Under the pieces are notes generated by a model that did not search any database, was not told where the DNA came from, and saw only the letters and a program-made list of their open reading frames with translations. From Glandiceps talaboti (lineage: Eukaryota > Hemichordata > Enteropneusta > Spengelidae): DNA of 64,000 bases. The translations under genes were made by a program, and so were the position numbers. Below are positions 62,443 to 64,000 of the stretch, piece by piece. Within the stretch, counting starts at the first letter, position 1; each line of letters opens with the position of its first letter. The stretch is from the NCBI RefSeq assembly GCF_964340395.1, contig NC_135570.1:1124001-1188000 (forward strand), read 5' to 3'.

Positions 62443-64000
62443 TCGTTTGTTAATATACTGTAAATTTATGGATTACTGTTAGGATTTGATCATAAGACAA
62501 TCATGTAGACTTCAGTGAGTATACTATTTATGTAAAAAATAAATATACAATTATGCAAAACTAGTTAGCTACAGCTGCTGTGATGTAAATCTAGAATATG
62601 GATATTGTAATATCTTCTATCATCTTACTTGTACTCTATAAGTTAGTTTTAACAATATAGAGAGGTTGTCTTGGTAACAAAATAAATTAGACACCAACAA
62701 ATCTTTAGGCAATACTAATCATAATATGAATGTTAATATGAATTTCATAGCACATTCATATCTCCTCATACCGATAAATGCTAAATAAATATACATTCCC
62801 TGGACTTCAAAGAAGAAGACTTGTTATGACTTACATTCTATGATTCAAATAGTGGAAATTAGTATCACCTCTATTGTATAGGAATTTTGAACAAAACATG
62901 ATTGGACTGGGCTTGTTCGTTACTCATACTGAAATGCCATTACTATTAATTACTCTTAATTATTCAAGATTAGGATGTCGAGTTGCTAACGACAACCATA
63001 CAGTTGGCCAGCCCCACCTTTAATTGTAAGTTTTACTCCACTTCTCTTATAACTGCACACAATGAGATTTTTCAAATAAGAACTTGCTCAGAACTGTATA
63101 AAGATCAAAAGGTAAGCAAATATAGACCTTATTTGCATTAATTTTGCATTTTTTTGTCATTCTCTTGTTTACCAATAATTAAGATACTTGGATACAGAAC
63201 ACCAATCTTAGTAAAATATTGGGTTTTGGTTTTAAGATATCTAAATACAACTGCAGGGATTTAATTGCACTGGATTAACTTGATTAACCATCTAAGAGAA
63301 TTAAGACTAACCTAATCACCTGAAAGTTTATCAGCAAATTACTTTTAGTTTAATTAACACCTTTTATGTCATCTTTATTTTATTTCATTTATCAGGTCTT
63401 TTCTGCATGTTTATCTTACGAGTTTAACTGTACATATATTTCATTTTGCCAATGCATTTATTTTAGATTATTACTGCTCAGTGCTTTTGAATATTTTTAT
63501 AATAGGGATAATAAATGTTAAAATGTTATTTCAGTCAGCTTCACCTGACATATCTGAAAGAGTGTCAGTGTCTGCCACAAATTTAATTTTGTCTTTTTTA
63601 TTGTACTATGGTATGATAATGAAAATATGCTGTCAATTACCAATACAAAGTACTACTCTTTCAAGTTCCCTCAATAACAATCATGTTGTTTTCCACAATA
63701 AAAGTGCTGATATCTATTGATTAAAGCAACAACCTAAACTTGTCATGGTTGACTTTGATAGTAAATGTATTTGTTACATCTAGTCTTTTGGTGAACGCTG
63801 CCTGTTTTTGCTGTAAACAGATACATATTTTGCAGTAAATGTAGTTAGCATGTGCAATTTTTAACAGATACATATTTTACTGGCCTTTTTGATTGGAAGA
63901 CACATACTGCCAAACTAATCAATTTGTCCTTATATATATCTATATTACATGTATGTATATCAATATCTAAATAAACATTGTGCATGACACATACAGTTTC

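Larger units (their letters stand above)
59791..64000. other. Right-hand region without a recognisable gene
   Basis: No conserved coding segment was seen on either strand. It holds the MITE at 60500-60890, the TIR element at 62130-62442 and a single end of the 20322 element at about 60931. The rest is AT-rich DNA with nothing I can name. Confidence 0.6.

Noticed and set aside
63481-63720. 79-residue plus-strand open frame near the right edge
   Set aside because: AT-rich composition, no recognisable motif and no splice context.

Overview
The window is eukaryotic, from an invertebrate animal. It is AT-rich, with long introns bounded by GT..AG, many microsatellites and short inverted-repeat transposons, and a decayed non-LTR retrotransposon. 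The three host genes read as animal genes. A marine lophotrochozoan or a non-vertebrate deuterostome would fit, but the sequence alone does not decide this.

Layout. (1) 1-7662: no recognisable exon; microsatellites and hAT-like MITEs. (2) 7663-15940, plus strand: eleven exons of a CDP-diacylglycerol synthase (CDS1/CDS2 ortholog), complete except for the N-terminal exon(s). (3) 15941-28544: repeat-rich intergenic DNA with relics of a Ty3/Gypsy element and of a LINE 3' end, several palindromic MITEs and a 71-bp satellite. (4) 28545-31015, minus strand: a complete two-exon type II membrane glycosyltransferase with a DXD motif (Gly_transf_sug / A4GALT-like). (5) 32182-48941, plus strand: a complete twelve-exon isovaleryl-CoA dehydrogenase (IVD, 458 aa), divergent from the glycosyltransferase across about 1.2 kb that holds a long GA repeat. 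(6) 51251-53700: a segmental duplicate of IVD intron 10 plus part of exon 11, between two copies of another repeat. (7) 54389-58869, minus strand: a LINE with ORF1 and ORF2, broken by several stops and frameshifts. (8) 58870-64000: no gene seen; repeats.

The three genes are unrelated in function: phospholipid precursor synthesis in the ER, Golgi glycosylation, and mitochondrial leucine breakdown. Nothing suggests a joint pathway.

The most unusual signals lie at exon borders. Three separate exon-intron junctions of the CDP-DAG synthase gene have been tandemly multiplied: a 63-bp donor unit x6, a 60-bp acceptor unit x3 and a 79-bp donor unit x3. The acceptor triplication stays in frame, so choice of acceptor could add 20 or 40 hydrophobic residues to a membrane segment. 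In IVD, intron 10 carries an inverted copy of exon 9, the exon with the catalytic Glu, with both splice sites and an open frame. That inverted copy was duplicated again 6 kb downstream.
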